NCBI RefSeq assembly: GCF_004331385.1
Contig: NZ_SJON01000007.1
Span: 1 to 64,000, forward strand
Source: Enterobacter quasihormaechei
GTDB taxonomy: Bacteria > Pseudomonadota > Gammaproteobacteria > Enterobacterales > Enterobacteriaceae
Direction of reading: 5' to 3'
Length of the DNA: 64,000 nucleotides
The position numbers and the translations under genes are program-made. This document shows, piece by piece, positions 51,024 through 60,161 of the stretch. Position 1 is the first letter of the stretch; every line of letters begins with the position of its first letter. Under the pieces are notes generated by a model. It worked only from the letters and a program-made list of their open reading frames with translations. It did not search any database and had not been told where the DNA came from.

Positions 51024-52638
51024 GGTAAGCAAGCCCTGTATTTTTCACCTGCTGTGCAATTCTTATAATTGAGCGAAGAGTAAACCAGCGCGCATCCATG
51101 GTGTTGGCAGGTTTGTACGCCCCCTCGTGGTCAACACCCACACCTAGCTGAGCCTTTAACTTCGGAGAATTAATCACTGCCGCTCTGACCGGTACAGTGC
51201 CGTCACCGTCGTCCACAGGAGGTAATAATTCATATTTACGGCTAACATACACCTGGTCCGGTGTTTTCAGCGTTGCATAGCGAATGGTCTGGTTAAATTT
51301 GTCCGCCGGGTAGAATATTTCCCCCTTTTCGCTGACCAGAGAGCGGTAGGCTTCCGGGGTATGTTTTCCACTTGCGTCCTTCCAGTACAGTTCTGCATAA
51401 GAGGGGTAATTCTTCCCATCATTGCCATAAAAGGCATAGGTATGTTCATGGTAATGCCCATTAAGTTTCTCTATAAACGCACTAACATGATTGTTAATAA
51501 TATTTTTGAAACGTTTCCAATCTTGTTCCAGCAATATCTTATCCCCGTTATTCTTTTCAGGATTAATAAAGCGTTCCTCACATAATCCCCACCACACCGA
51601 TCGCTGGGTGTAGATTTCCTTATACGGATTTGTCTGAGGTAAAGGCTGCTTAAGGCCTTCAACATGAAACCAACCCATACCGTATCCCTTACCAGGCAGT
51701 AGCTGCAAAGGCCCCGGCGCTTGCGCCAGCACGGCAGTCATTTCAGCGCCATTACCACCAATTACTAAACCGGTTATTCCTGCTTCACCCGCTTTCATGC
51801 GCTTATAGGCCATCGGGGCCCCCCGATCCGGCATCACCCCGTGTACAATACCCAGGATTTTTTTCTGTCCGAAATCTCCGTCCAACAATTCCGAATAGTA
51901 ACGGGCAACCAGCCCTCCCATTGAGTGGGTCACCAGGATCACCTTTTCGCATTTGCGTCCGCTAGCTTTGTAATCGCCAATAATCTTTTCAATACGATCG
52001 GCTAGTGCTTGTGCAGAATCCATATTTGACTGTAGCCAGTTATAGCCCACTGCATGAACCGGAAAAAGGTACTGATAGCTTAGAGCCACTTCCTCAGTGG
52101 TCAGGGGACTTTCACCCGTTTCGGCTCCTAATGCTTTATCCAGCAGTCTCTCACGCAAGGTCAGGCAACCATTTTTGCTGGTCTTATTTGTTAACATTGT
52201 TTGGTTATCGTTCAGCGCTTCCTGGAGCCAGGGGAGGAAAGAGCCATAGCTCATCGCCCCCACTTCTCCCCAGCCTCTCTCTTTGCGCGAAGAAAATAAC
52301 AGCCGCTCTTCCGGGCTTTCAGTCTCGATTGTCCCGCTGGGATCGACAACGGTTTTGGTAGGATCCAGTAATTTTTTTCTTTTCGCGGGCCCCCTTCCAA
52401 TCCAGGGTAACATGCTTGCATTACCGTTGACGGTCCAGACGGGTTTACCATCATCTGGGTTCATCAAATTACTCCCCATCACCCCCGGTAAAAACACAAC
52501 CGGGATGACTCTGTCCGGCATTTTATAAAGTTTGAGCCATTGCTCCTTGTCTTTCGGCGTGGCAATGGCCTTGTAGAGGGGATGACCAAACTTGTCGTAT
52601 CCCAGCAGAACACAATTGCTTTCAGTGGCTTCAATCAT
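51016..52638 (-). CDS. tle: Tle, T6SS alpha/beta-hydrolase lipase effector
   Basis: A 540-residue protein with an LCAT/phospholipase-like alpha/beta-hydrolase fold. Motifs visible are the oxyanion strand VIPVVFLPGVMGSNL (about residues 44-58), the nucleophile elbow VTHSMGGLVARYY (Ser at about 239), an Asp in DDGDGTVPVRAA and a His in GVDHEGAYKP, giving a Ser-Asp-His triad. It has no signal peptide, as expected for T6SS cargo. The gene lies three bases after vgrG and is followed by its immunity gene. Antibacterial phospholipase activity is inferred from fold and context; related lipases are known from Enterobacter cloacae T6SS clusters. A+T content is higher than in vgrG. Confidence 0.88.
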   Translation of the reverse strand: MIEATESNCVLLGYDKFGHPLYKAIATPKDKEQWLKLYKMPDRVIPVVFLPGVMGSNLMNPDDGKPVWTVNGNASMLPWIGRGPAKRKKLLDPTKTVVDPSGTIETESPEERLLFSSRKERGWGEVGAMSYGSFLPWLQEALNDNQTMLTNKTSKNGCLTLRERLLDKALGAETGESPLTTEEVALSYQYLFPVHAVGYNWLQSNMDSAQALADRIEKIIGDYKASGRKCEKVILVTHSMGGLVARYYSELLDGDFGQKKILGIVHGVMPDRGAPMAYKRMKAGEAGITGLVIGGNGAEMTAVLAQAPGPLQLLPGKGYGMGWFHVEGLKQPLPQTNPYKEIYTQRSVWWGLCEERFINPEKNNGDKILLEQDWKRFKNIINNHVSAFIEKLNGHYHEHTYAFYGNDGKNYPSYAELYWKDASGKHTPEAYRSLVSEKGEIFYPADKFNQTIRYATLKTPDQVYVSRKYELLPPVDDGDGTVPVRAAVINSPKLKAQLGVGVDHEGAYKPANTMDARWFTLRSIIRIAQQVKNTGLAYHE

Positions 52639-52641
52639 CGG

Positions 52642-55143
52642 TTAGTCCTCATCCTTCAGGTTTATCTGCACTGATGCAGGATCCACCAAGTTTTGCTTCT
52701 CCCCACGACCGTCCGCAGAAGTCTTTAACTCCTGCATGGTACCATCACTGTGCGTCAGGCTGATTTTCTGACCCGCTACGGGTGTCTCAGAATAGGGCCA
52801 CAGCACTTCAGGTCCCATTTCAAATGCGCTGCTTTCCCACTTCTGGACCGCCTGACTAAAGCTCTGCCCACCAAACTTCTGCCACACTGCCCCGCGCTCG
52901 ATGATTTTGTCCGGCGCCGCACACTCCACCGTTCCGTCCGCTATCCGGATATATCCCCCGCCGCTCGTCAGCACTATCTCCTGTTTCGCGCTGATGATGA
53001 GTTTTCCCTCACTGCTGCTGATGCGGATATCCTTCAGCGCATCCAGCGTCATCTCATCTCCCTGCGCCTGGATCTCCACCTTTCCTTTGCCGGCAAACAT
53101 TTTGATGCCCAGCTTTTGCGCATACAGACTTACCCGCTCCCCGGCCGCCACGGTGAATCTTTTCAGTGCGCTGAAATCTGTGTGCCCGCCGCTGGTGCTG
53201 ATGATGTTGTCTCCCGCCGACTGCTGCAGGCTTTTCCCTGTCACCTGCGCTATTCCTTCCGGCGCCGAGACCAGCAACGCCGCATTCTTTAAATCCGTCA
53301 GCGCGTCTGACAGCAGCGCCTTCTGCGTCTGCACATCTGCCAGCTCAGCCCTCGCCGCTTCTGCCGCGCTGCGTAACGCTTCAGCCAGTGACCGCGCCTG
53401 CTCCAGCTGGCTCATCGCTGCCTGCATCTCCAGCACCTGGCCCTGCGCCTTCGCCTGCGCGTCCGCGCTGATAAATATCCCCTTCTGCGCCCGTATCGCA
53501 CCCCAGCTGTCCGTCCTGAGCTCAAACCCCTCGCCGCGTTGCTGCTTCTCGCTGTCGACCAGGTGCCCGAGGTTCAGCTGGCTCTTGCCGCCGTACTCAG
53601 TGCTGACCTTGATGTGCTCTTTCCCGCGCTCGTCGTCGAGACGGATTTTGTTGTTCGCCGGCGTGCGCAGGACGTTACGTTTGTAGTTTTGAATGGTGAC
53701 ATGGTCGCCATGCGCCGAGTCATGCAGCACGCCGGCAATGTACGGCCGGTCCGGATTGCCGTCCTCAAAGCCAATCGCCACTTCGGTGCCCGCCAGCAGC
53801 GGCAGGTGCAGGCCGTACGTGTCGCCGGCGTACGGGCGGGACTGGCGGACCCACAGGCTCTCGAATCCGTTTTCCCAGCTGTCCCGGTCAAACAGCATGT
53901 TGACGCGGTAGCGACCGTCCTTATCGATATGCCCATAGGTGTCATTTTCGGTGGTGCTGGTGACGCGGGCCGGTAAGGTGCCGGCCATTACCGGGCGGCT
54001 GCCGGGTTCCGGGCGAAAGCAAAAGTCCGCGCTGTCCGGGATGCCGTCAAACCTGACGCAAAAGTCCGCATCACGCCGGGCATGGCTGTGCATCGCCGTG
54101 ACAACCACGCCCTGCGCAAACACCTCAGCCACTTCGTACCCGCCGCTCACTTTCAGTACCTGACCCGGAGAGAGCGCCGGGTAGCTGGTGATGGCCCGGG
54201 TCTGCGTCTGGCCATTCAGGTAGCGCTCATGCCGGATGCGGGCGTAAAACGCCCCGGACTCCGCTGTCGGGTTACGGTCATACGCGCTTCCCGCCGTCAG
54301 GTAGTTATCACCGTAGTGATAGGCCTCACCGTACGTGGTGGCATCCCCGCCGGTCGCGTCGACCCGGGTGTTCATGTCCTCCGTGGCCTGACGGTAGTTG
54401 TAGTCGCGGGTGCTGACCGCCGTCTGCACCACGTTATGGTGGCTCTCCATCTCCCACACCGAGTCCACACCCTGCGAGTGCTGCCCTGACGGCGGCACCG
54501 ACGGCAGCGTCAGGCCTTTCTCATACCCCTGCTGGCTGTCGTAAAACTCCACCACGTCAATGTTCAGCCGCGTGTCGGTGGTGAAGCGGAACCATATACC
54601 GGCCTCACCCAGCAGGCGGGTGATAAAGTGCAGGTCGTCCTCAGCGTACTGCATCACCTGCTCACGGCGCGGGTACTCTTTAGTGAGCGAGAACAGGAAA
54701 TCCTGGCCGCGCATGCCGTGGCGCTCGCGCAGGATTTTTTCCACGATTTGCGGAACCGACATGTCCTGGTAAATCGCGTTCTGGTGCGAGCGGTCGAGCA
54801 GCGCCAGACGCGGCTCAAGCGTCAGGGCGTAGCGGGTTTCATCTTTTGAGGTACCCAGGCGTTCAAAACCCGTGACCACCCCCTTAATCACCCGCACCGG
54901 CTGCTGTATTTTGATGCCATAACCCTGGTCAACCGGAGCCTGAAGCGTCAGGGAAGCCCCTTTCATCAGCATCATCTCTTTGCTGATGGCATGGTACGCG
55001 CTGGTGAATTCAGTACGGTAGCGGAAAGGTTTGCTCAGGGCTTCATCGCCCTCAAATGCCAGCACATCAAGCCCTGCATCGCAGCCCTTCACCGAAAGCA
55101 GGTGATGGCTGTGGCTGAATCGTAAGGGAAGATTACTGCTCAT
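52642..55143 (-). CDS. vgrG: VgrG (TssI), T6SS spike protein
   Basis: An 833-residue VgrG with the gp27-like N-terminal part (SHSHHLLSVKGCDAGLDVLA, YAEDDLHFITRLLGEAGIWF). The gp5-like OB fold (DRDSWENGFESLWVRQSRPY, TEVAIGFEDGNPDRPYIAGV) follows, then a coiled-coil helix (about 577-625) and the DUF2345 beta-helix (VSLYAQKLGIKMFAGKGKVE). A tail of roughly 90 residues after DGTVECAAPDKIIERGA (WQKFGGQSFSQAVQKWESSA onward) likely docks the lipase encoded next. It overlaps clpV by four bases. The trimer forms the puncturing needle under the PAAR tip. Confidence 0.95.
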   Translation of the reverse strand: MSSNLPLRFSHSHHLLSVKGCDAGLDVLAFEGDEALSKPFRYRTEFTSAYHAISKEMMLMKGASLTLQAPVDQGYGIKIQQPVRVIKGVVTGFERLGTSKDETRYALTLEPRLALLDRSHQNAIYQDMSVPQIVEKILRERHGMRGQDFLFSLTKEYPRREQVMQYAEDDLHFITRLLGEAGIWFRFTTDTRLNIDVVEFYDSQQGYEKGLTLPSVPPSGQHSQGVDSVWEMESHHNVVQTAVSTRDYNYRQATEDMNTRVDATGGDATTYGEAYHYGDNYLTAGSAYDRNPTAESGAFYARIRHERYLNGQTQTRAITSYPALSPGQVLKVSGGYEVAEVFAQGVVVTAMHSHARRDADFCVRFDGIPDSADFCFRPEPGSRPVMAGTLPARVTSTTENDTYGHIDKDGRYRVNMLFDRDSWENGFESLWVRQSRPYAGDTYGLHLPLLAGTEVAIGFEDGNPDRPYIAGVLHDSAHGDHVTIQNYKRNVLRTPANNKIRLDDERGKEHIKVSTEYGGKSQLNLGHLVDSEKQQRGEGFELRTDSWGAIRAQKGIFISADAQAKAQGQVLEMQAAMSQLEQARSLAEALRSAAEAARAELADVQTQKALLSDALTDLKNAALLVSAPEGIAQVTGKSLQQSAGDNIISTSGGHTDFSALKRFTVAAGERVSLYAQKLGIKMFAGKGKVEIQAQGDEMTLDALKDIRISSSEGKLIISAKQEIVLTSGGGYIRIADGTVECAAPDKIIERGAVWQKFGGQSFSQAVQKWESSAFEMGPEVLWPYSETPVAGQKISLTHSDGTMQELKTSADGRGEKQNLVDPASVQINLKDED

Positions 55144-57785
55144 GCATGCTCACCTTCTGTCCGGTCAAACTCGAGCACTATGCCCTCTTCCTCATCCCAG
55201 CCAAGCGTAAGATGCTGCAGCTTCTGCCCCGCCGCCATCTGGCTCAGCAGCTGCTGGCTCAGTACCGGCAGAATCTGCTGGTTCAGCAGGCTGTCGATAT
55301 TGCGCGCCCCGGTATCCGGCAGCAGGCAGGCGGCGGTCAGCGCGTCGTACAGGGATTCATTGATGGTGGTCGTCATACCGTAGTGACGCGCCAGGCACTG
55401 GCTCACCTGGCTCAGCTTCATGCCAACAATCGTTCGCATTGCAGCCTGAGCCAGCGGACGGTAAATCACCGTCTGGAAGCGCGCCAGCAGCGCGGGCTGG
55501 AAGTGTTCGCGCAGTACCGGGCGCAGCAGCTCATGCAGGTCCGGCTCTGTCGCTTCCGGCTGTTCATCCAGCATCTGCATGATAAGGTCGCTGCCGAGAT
55601 TCGAGGTCATCAGTATCACCGTGTTACGGAAGTCAATTTCACGCCCCTCGCCGTCGCGCATGAATCCCCGGTCAAAGACCTGGTAGAACAGGTTCATCAC
55701 GTCCCGGTGCGCCTTTTCCACTTCATCCAGCAGCACCACGCTGTAGGGGCGCTTGCGGACGGCTTCGGTCAGAATGCCGCCCTGACCGTAACCAACGTAG
55801 CCCGGAGGGGAGCCCTTAAGCTGAGAGACGGTGTGCGGCTCCTGGTATTCCGAGAGGTTGATGGTGATAAGGGATTTCTCGCCGCCGAACAACTCGTCCG
55901 CCAGTGCCAGTGCCGTTTCCGTCTTGCCGGTACCGCTCGGTCCCACAAGCAGGAACACGCCCTGCGGGCCATTCTCTGGTGCAAGGCCGGTTTTACTTGC
56001 TCTCAGGCGCTGCGCAATAGCGTTCAGCGCCGCGTCCTGGCCAACCACCCGCCCGCCGAGGTTTTGCTCCAGGCTCAGCAGTTCTGTCTGCTCATCCTTC
56101 ATTAATGACGAGAGCGGTACACCGGTCCAGTCGGCGATAACAGTTGCGACGGTACGGGCGTCCACGTCCAGCCCCAGCAGCGGCGTATTTTTCTGTACGG
56201 CAGTAAGCTGCATCTGTAGGTCTGCAATCTCCCCCTGACGGGAGATATCAGTGCGGCAGGCGAGCAGTTCTTCCGTCAGCTTCAGCTCCTGACCGTACTG
56301 GTTTTCCCGTTCGTCGAGCTGCAAAATGATGCGGACTTCTTCCTGTTCGATGGCGGCCAGACGTTCGCCGTGGGCGGTATTGCCCACCGCGATATCCTCC
56401 AGCAGCGCCTGTTTCTCCATGGCAAGTGCCGTAAGCTGCGCCTTCATCCTGGTCAGCGGCTCCGGCACTGTATCCAGGCTCATGCGGATACGGGCAGAGG
56501 CGGTATCCAGCAGATCAACCGCCTTGTCCGGGAGCTGGCGGCCGGTCAGATAACGCCTGGACAACGTGACGGCGGCTTTTACCGCTTCATCGGTAATATG
56601 CACGCCGTGGTGCTCTGCGTAGCGTGACTTGAGTCCGCGCAGCATCAGGCAGGCGGTGTCGTCGTCCGGTTCGTCGACTTTAACCATCTGGAAACGACGC
56701 TCCAGCGCAGCGTCACGCTCGAAATACTGTTTGTACTCGCTCCAGGTGGTGGCGGCGAGGGTTCTGAGTTCACCGCGGGCGAGAGCCGGTTTCAGCAGGT
56801 TTGCCGCATCGGCGCCGCCCGCCTGGTTGCCCGCGCCGATAATGGTGTGCGCCTCGTCAATAAACAGCAGTACCGGTGATGGCGACTGTTGCACCGCTTC
56901 GATGATGTTTTTCAGGCGCTGCTCGAACTCCCCCTTCACGCCCGCTCCTGCCTGTAGCAGACCGAGATCGAGGGTGCGCACCGAGACCGGCTTCAGCGCG
57001 TCCGGCACATTGCCCTCCGCAATTCGCAGTGCCAGTCCTTCCACGAGCGCGGTCTTACCGACCCCCGGCTCGCCGACCAGAATCGGATTATTTTTACGGC
57101 GTCGGGAAAGAATATCCACCATCTGGCGGATTTCATTGTCACGACCAAAGACCGGGTCGATCTTCCCTTCACGGGCGCGGGCGGTAACGTCGAGGGTGAA
57201 CTTGTCCAGCGCGCTCTGCAACGCCGGGGTCAGCTCTCCTTTTATATCGGCATTTACCGGACGGCCGACAAACTCCACCTCACCGCCCTGCGTAAGCTCC
57301 GCTTCCTGCTGCACCTCCGGGCGCTCATCCGACTGCGCATCCAGAAGCCCCCGCAGGCGTTCAAGCTGGCTTTGTGCCAGCGTCAGCAGCGGCCACAGGC
57401 CGTCGCAGCGCACCAGTTTTGGTTTTTCCACCAGGGCCATCAGGAAGTGAATGCTGCGGATATGCTCTTCCCCCGCCAGCGAAGCGTGCAGCCAGGCCCC
57501 CTGCATCAGAGTCTGAACGCTGTCCGACAGCTGCGGGCGGCTGCGCACCGAACGTGGCAGACGGTTCAGAAAACCCAGCAGATCCTGCCATATCGCATCC
57601 ATATCCCATTCATAGCGTCGCGCCAGCACGGTCAGGTCGCCTTCGCCCTGTTCCAGCAGCTTCAGCAGCCAGTGTTCGGGCAAAATTTCCGCATGGGCGC
57701 GGGTCTGGCAGAGGGACGCGGCGCCTTCCATCGCGCGGGCACAGTATGGGTTAAGACGGCGTAACAGGATGGCTGGATTTTCCAT
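55140..57785 (-). CDS. clpV: ClpV (TssH), T6SS sheath-disassembly ATPase
   Basis: An 881-residue ClpB/ClpV-type AAA+ protein. An N-terminal Clp repeat domain (about 1-150) precedes two AAA modules: Walker A GEPGVGKTALVEGL near residue 238 with Walker B LLFIDEAHTIIG, and Walker A GPSGTGKTETALALA near residue 617 with VVLLDEVEKAH. The coiled-coil middle region is short, as in ClpV. It unfolds TssC from contracted sheaths for recycling. A strong terminator lies between hcp and this gene, so its transcription needs read-through or its own promoter in the 172-base gap. Confidence 0.96.
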   Translation of the reverse strand: MENPAILLRRLNPYCARAMEGAASLCQTRAHAEILPEHWLLKLLEQGEGDLTVLARRYEWDMDAIWQDLLGFLNRLPRSVRSRPQLSDSVQTLMQGAWLHASLAGEEHIRSIHFLMALVEKPKLVRCDGLWPLLTLAQSQLERLRGLLDAQSDERPEVQQEAELTQGGEVEFVGRPVNADIKGELTPALQSALDKFTLDVTARAREGKIDPVFGRDNEIRQMVDILSRRRKNNPILVGEPGVGKTALVEGLALRIAEGNVPDALKPVSVRTLDLGLLQAGAGVKGEFEQRLKNIIEAVQQSPSPVLLFIDEAHTIIGAGNQAGGADAANLLKPALARGELRTLAATTWSEYKQYFERDAALERRFQMVKVDEPDDDTACLMLRGLKSRYAEHHGVHITDEAVKAAVTLSRRYLTGRQLPDKAVDLLDTASARIRMSLDTVPEPLTRMKAQLTALAMEKQALLEDIAVGNTAHGERLAAIEQEEVRIILQLDERENQYGQELKLTEELLACRTDISRQGEIADLQMQLTAVQKNTPLLGLDVDARTVATVIADWTGVPLSSLMKDEQTELLSLEQNLGGRVVGQDAALNAIAQRLRASKTGLAPENGPQGVFLLVGPSGTGKTETALALADELFGGEKSLITINLSEYQEPHTVSQLKGSPPGYVGYGQGGILTEAVRKRPYSVVLLDEVEKAHRDVMNLFYQVFDRGFMRDGEGREIDFRNTVILMTSNLGSDLIMQMLDEQPEATEPDLHELLRPVLREHFQPALLARFQTVIYRPLAQAAMRTIVGMKLSQVSQCLARHYGMTTTINESLYDALTAACLLPDTGARNIDSLLNQQILPVLSQQLLSQMAAGQKLQHLTLGWDEEEGIVLEFDRTEGEHA

Positions 57786-57922
57786 GAGACTCTCTCTTTA
57801 TCAGTTCCGGACACGCTACCGCCCGTCGCTGTTCCCTGTTATTCAGGAACCCAAAGCGCATCAGGTCAGGCAGGCAGATTGTGTAGTTTTTTGCTGAACG
57901 CCCGTCAGTACAGACGCTCAGC

Positions 57923-57950
57923 AAAAAAAGCAGACGGCTGACCGTCTGCT
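57923..57950 (-). terminator. Intrinsic terminator downstream of hcp
   Basis: Stem GCAGACGG/CCGTCTGC, extended by A-T pairs, with a 4-base loop and seven Ts on the minus strand, 8 bases after the hcp stop and 137 bases before clpV. It would make hcp mRNA far more abundant than the downstream genes. Confidence 0.92.
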
Positions 57951-57957
57951 CGGGCAT

Positions 57958-58449
57958 TTACGCAGTGGCGCGTTCGTTCCAGGAATCGGAATGAATGATG
58001 TTGCCGTCTTTGTAGGTCCAGGTGATTTTTTCGTAGCGCAGCTCAATCTGCTCAAGGTGGTTATGCTTCTCGAAAGCAGGATCCTTGATGTCATGCATCT
58101 TAGGATTCACTTTCACCAGCTTCACGTTCTCAAGCTTCGTGTTGAAGTACTCCACTTCCTGACCCGCGTCGTTGATTCTGTACCATTTGAATTCCGCAGA
58201 TTTCAGGGTCTGGCCCGTGGTCACCGCCTTGTACAGGTACGGGCTGGAGGAGTCGATTTCCTTGGTGAACAGGAATGGCGTGTGGATACGCGTGCCGGTC
58301 AGCTTGCCGGTGTTGTTATCGGTCGGGATGTACAGGTTGTGCTCCTGGGCCACCACTTCGATACTACCTTCACGATCCTGAACGTCCACAGACCCTTTAA
58401 TGTCCGCGCCGCCGTCGTCCTTCAGCCACAGATAGACTGGAATTGCCAT
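57958..58449 (-). CDS. hcp: Hcp (TssD), T6SS tube protein
   Basis: A 163-residue Hcp that starts MAIPVYLWLKDDGGADIKGS and contains IPTDNNTGKLTGTRIHTPFL and KSAEFKWYRINDAGQEVEYF. Hexameric rings stack to form the inner tube propelled out of the cell. GGAG lies eight bases before the ATG, and the gene follows the OmpA-domain gene by five bases. It is a close paralogue of the orphan Hcp at 21094-21576. The strong terminator directly after it fits the high copy number required. Confidence 0.96.
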   Translation of the reverse strand: MAIPVYLWLKDDGGADIKGSVDVQDREGSIEVVAQEHNLYIPTDNNTGKLTGTRIHTPFLFTKEIDSSSPYLYKAVTTGQTLKSAEFKWYRINDAGQEVEYFNTKLENVKLVKVNPKMHDIKDPAFEKHNHLEQIELRYEKITWTYKDGNIIHSDSWNERATA

Positions 58450-58454
58450 GTTAA

Positions 58455-60161
58455 TTACTCCGTTACATTATTATCAGCGTCATCATCCTGCGATGACGCA
58501 TGGGTAGTGCCCGGTGCCTGGCAGGCATTCGCCTGCGGCACCAGACTGATTTCGACACGGCGGTTGAGCGCACGCCCTTCCGGGGTGTCGTTGGTGGCGA
58601 CAGGACGGCTTTCACCATAGCCCTGCACCGCAAAACAGCTTTCCGGCACATCGCCGGTGTCACGCATCCAGTCGCGCACCGCTTCAGCACGCTTCAGGGA
58701 CAGCGTTTGGTTCAGTTGTGGATTACCGGTGTTATCGGTATGCCCGGACACGACAATCAGCCAGCCCGGCTTCGCTTTGATGCCAACCAGTGAATTTACC
58801 AGCATTCGGATGGAGCCCGTTTTGAGCTCAAATTTGCCGGAATCGAACAGCGACATGCTGTCGAGCCGCACAATTTTCGGTATCGGTTTGAGCTTCGGTT
58901 CAGGCGGCGGAGGTGGGGGCACATACGAGCGGATCGCATCCAGCACGGGCATGCGCAGACGCCCGCCTTGATAAAGTCCCAGGCTCAGCCGGGCCGGTAC
59001 GCCGTTACGTGCATGGTCGTCCAGTAAAGCCGCATCCTCGCGCAGTACCGCAACGGCGTCGGCTTTCGGACCGTAGTCGTCCATAGAAATGCGGTCGTAA
59101 CGGATAATATCGAAACTCACGTGATGCATTAGCTGGCGATTATTCAAGCCACTGCTGAGCAGCGCAGCGATAGTCGCCAGCGTGAAAATCCCGAGCGCGC
59201 AGCGCCAGGTACGCTCACGCGGTGTCAGACCCCGCCCTTCCGACAGTAATGGCAGGATAAAATCCGGGTACAGGGAGATAACCGTACTGTTCGTTCCCAC
59301 CGGCTGCCAGCCAGACACCTGCTGCATCGCTGTGTGATGGGAAAGCCACGTTGTCCAGGCCGATGTGGCCAGGCTTCCGGCGAGGATCGGCCCCATTCCC
59401 CAAAGCATCGCAACAGGTGCAATCACAGGAATATCGGGGTTTTCATCTATAAATACAGCCTCTACGTGCTGCTGGAACCAGTTCATCAGACTGTTCATCA
59501 GCACCTGCTGCTGCACCGCAGGCGTTCCGCCGGTAGTAACCCATGCAGCAATAGAAGCTGGGGCTGAAGATTCACGCCAAACCCTCACGCCTTCTCCCGG
59601 TAAAGCAGCCTGCCAGAGTATGTCATTCGTCATCGCGCTGCCGACCTGACCATTCAGCACCAGCGGTATAGAATGACCGGTTTCTTTACGCAACCGGCTG
59701 ATTTCCCAGCGCAGGGTCAGCAGCCGACTGGTCAGGGCTTCGCTGTCGGGGTGCTGCTGGGGGCAGACGCTGACCATCAACGACAGCTGACGACCCCAGT
59801 CAGGACGTAACCACAGTATCTGACGGGCAGCCTGCACCAGATCCTGATAATCTTCCACGCGGATCCAGCATCCCTGCGTGACAGTGAGTACCGGTGACGG
59901 TTGCGGCCAGGCTAGCGGCAGATCACCACAAACCAGCACCACGGGCTGACGGTAAGTGGCGTCAGGCAGATCCTCCAGACGCAGGGTGGAATCATGCTGT
60001 TCACGGCGACTGGCGACAGTCCAGAACACCAGTATAAGCCCCACTACCGCCAGCAGAATGAGCACAGAAACCAGCCAGGATACCGGCAGAAAACCCAGGC
60101 AGACCACAGAACTCAGCAGGACGGCCCACAACGCAAGCCAGCGCTGTTGTGCAGGACTCAT
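58455..60161 (-). CDS. OmpA-domain T6SS inner-membrane protein
   Basis: A 568-residue protein. Paired N-terminal membrane helices (LALWAVLLSSVVCLGFLPVS and LVSVLILLAVVGLILVFWTV) and a further helix near residue 325 (CALGIFTLATIAALLSSGL) anchor it. A proline run (PPPPPPEPKLKP) leads to a C-terminal OmpA-like peptidoglycan-binding domain (SGHTDNTGNPQLNQTLSLKR, EGRALNRRVEISLV). Such proteins accompany short TssL (DotU) and fix the membrane complex to the cell wall. The frame opens at 60269, but the ATG at 60161 overlaps the tssL stop by four bases and is preferred. A Ser/Asp-rich tail ends the protein. Confidence 0.88.
   Translation of the reverse strand: MSPAQQRWLALWAVLLSSVVCLGFLPVSWLVSVLILLAVVGLILVFWTVASRREQHDSTLRLEDLPDATYRQPVVLVCGDLPLAWPQPSPVLTVTQGCWIRVEDYQDLVQAARQILWLRPDWGRQLSLMVSVCPQQHPDSEALTSRLLTLRWEISRLRKETGHSIPLVLNGQVGSAMTNDILWQAALPGEGVRVWRESSAPASIAAWVTTGGTPAVQQQVLMNSLMNWFQQHVEAVFIDENPDIPVIAPVAMLWGMGPILAGSLATSAWTTWLSHHTAMQQVSGWQPVGTNSTVISLYPDFILPLLSEGRGLTPRERTWRCALGIFTLATIAALLSSGLNNRQLMHHVSFDIIRYDRISMDDYGPKADAVAVLREDAALLDDHARNGVPARLSLGLYQGGRLRMPVLDAIRSYVPPPPPPEPKLKPIPKIVRLDSMSLFDSGKFELKTGSIRMLVNSLVGIKAKPGWLIVVSGHTDNTGNPQLNQTLSLKRAEAVRDWMRDTGDVPESCFAVQGYGESRPVATNDTPEGRALNRRVEISLVPQANACQAPGTTHASSQDDDADNNVTE

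Noticed and set aside
55146..57764. Several plus-strand frames opposite clpV
   Set aside because: All are antisense to the Walker-motif-bearing ClpV gene and have no signals of their own.
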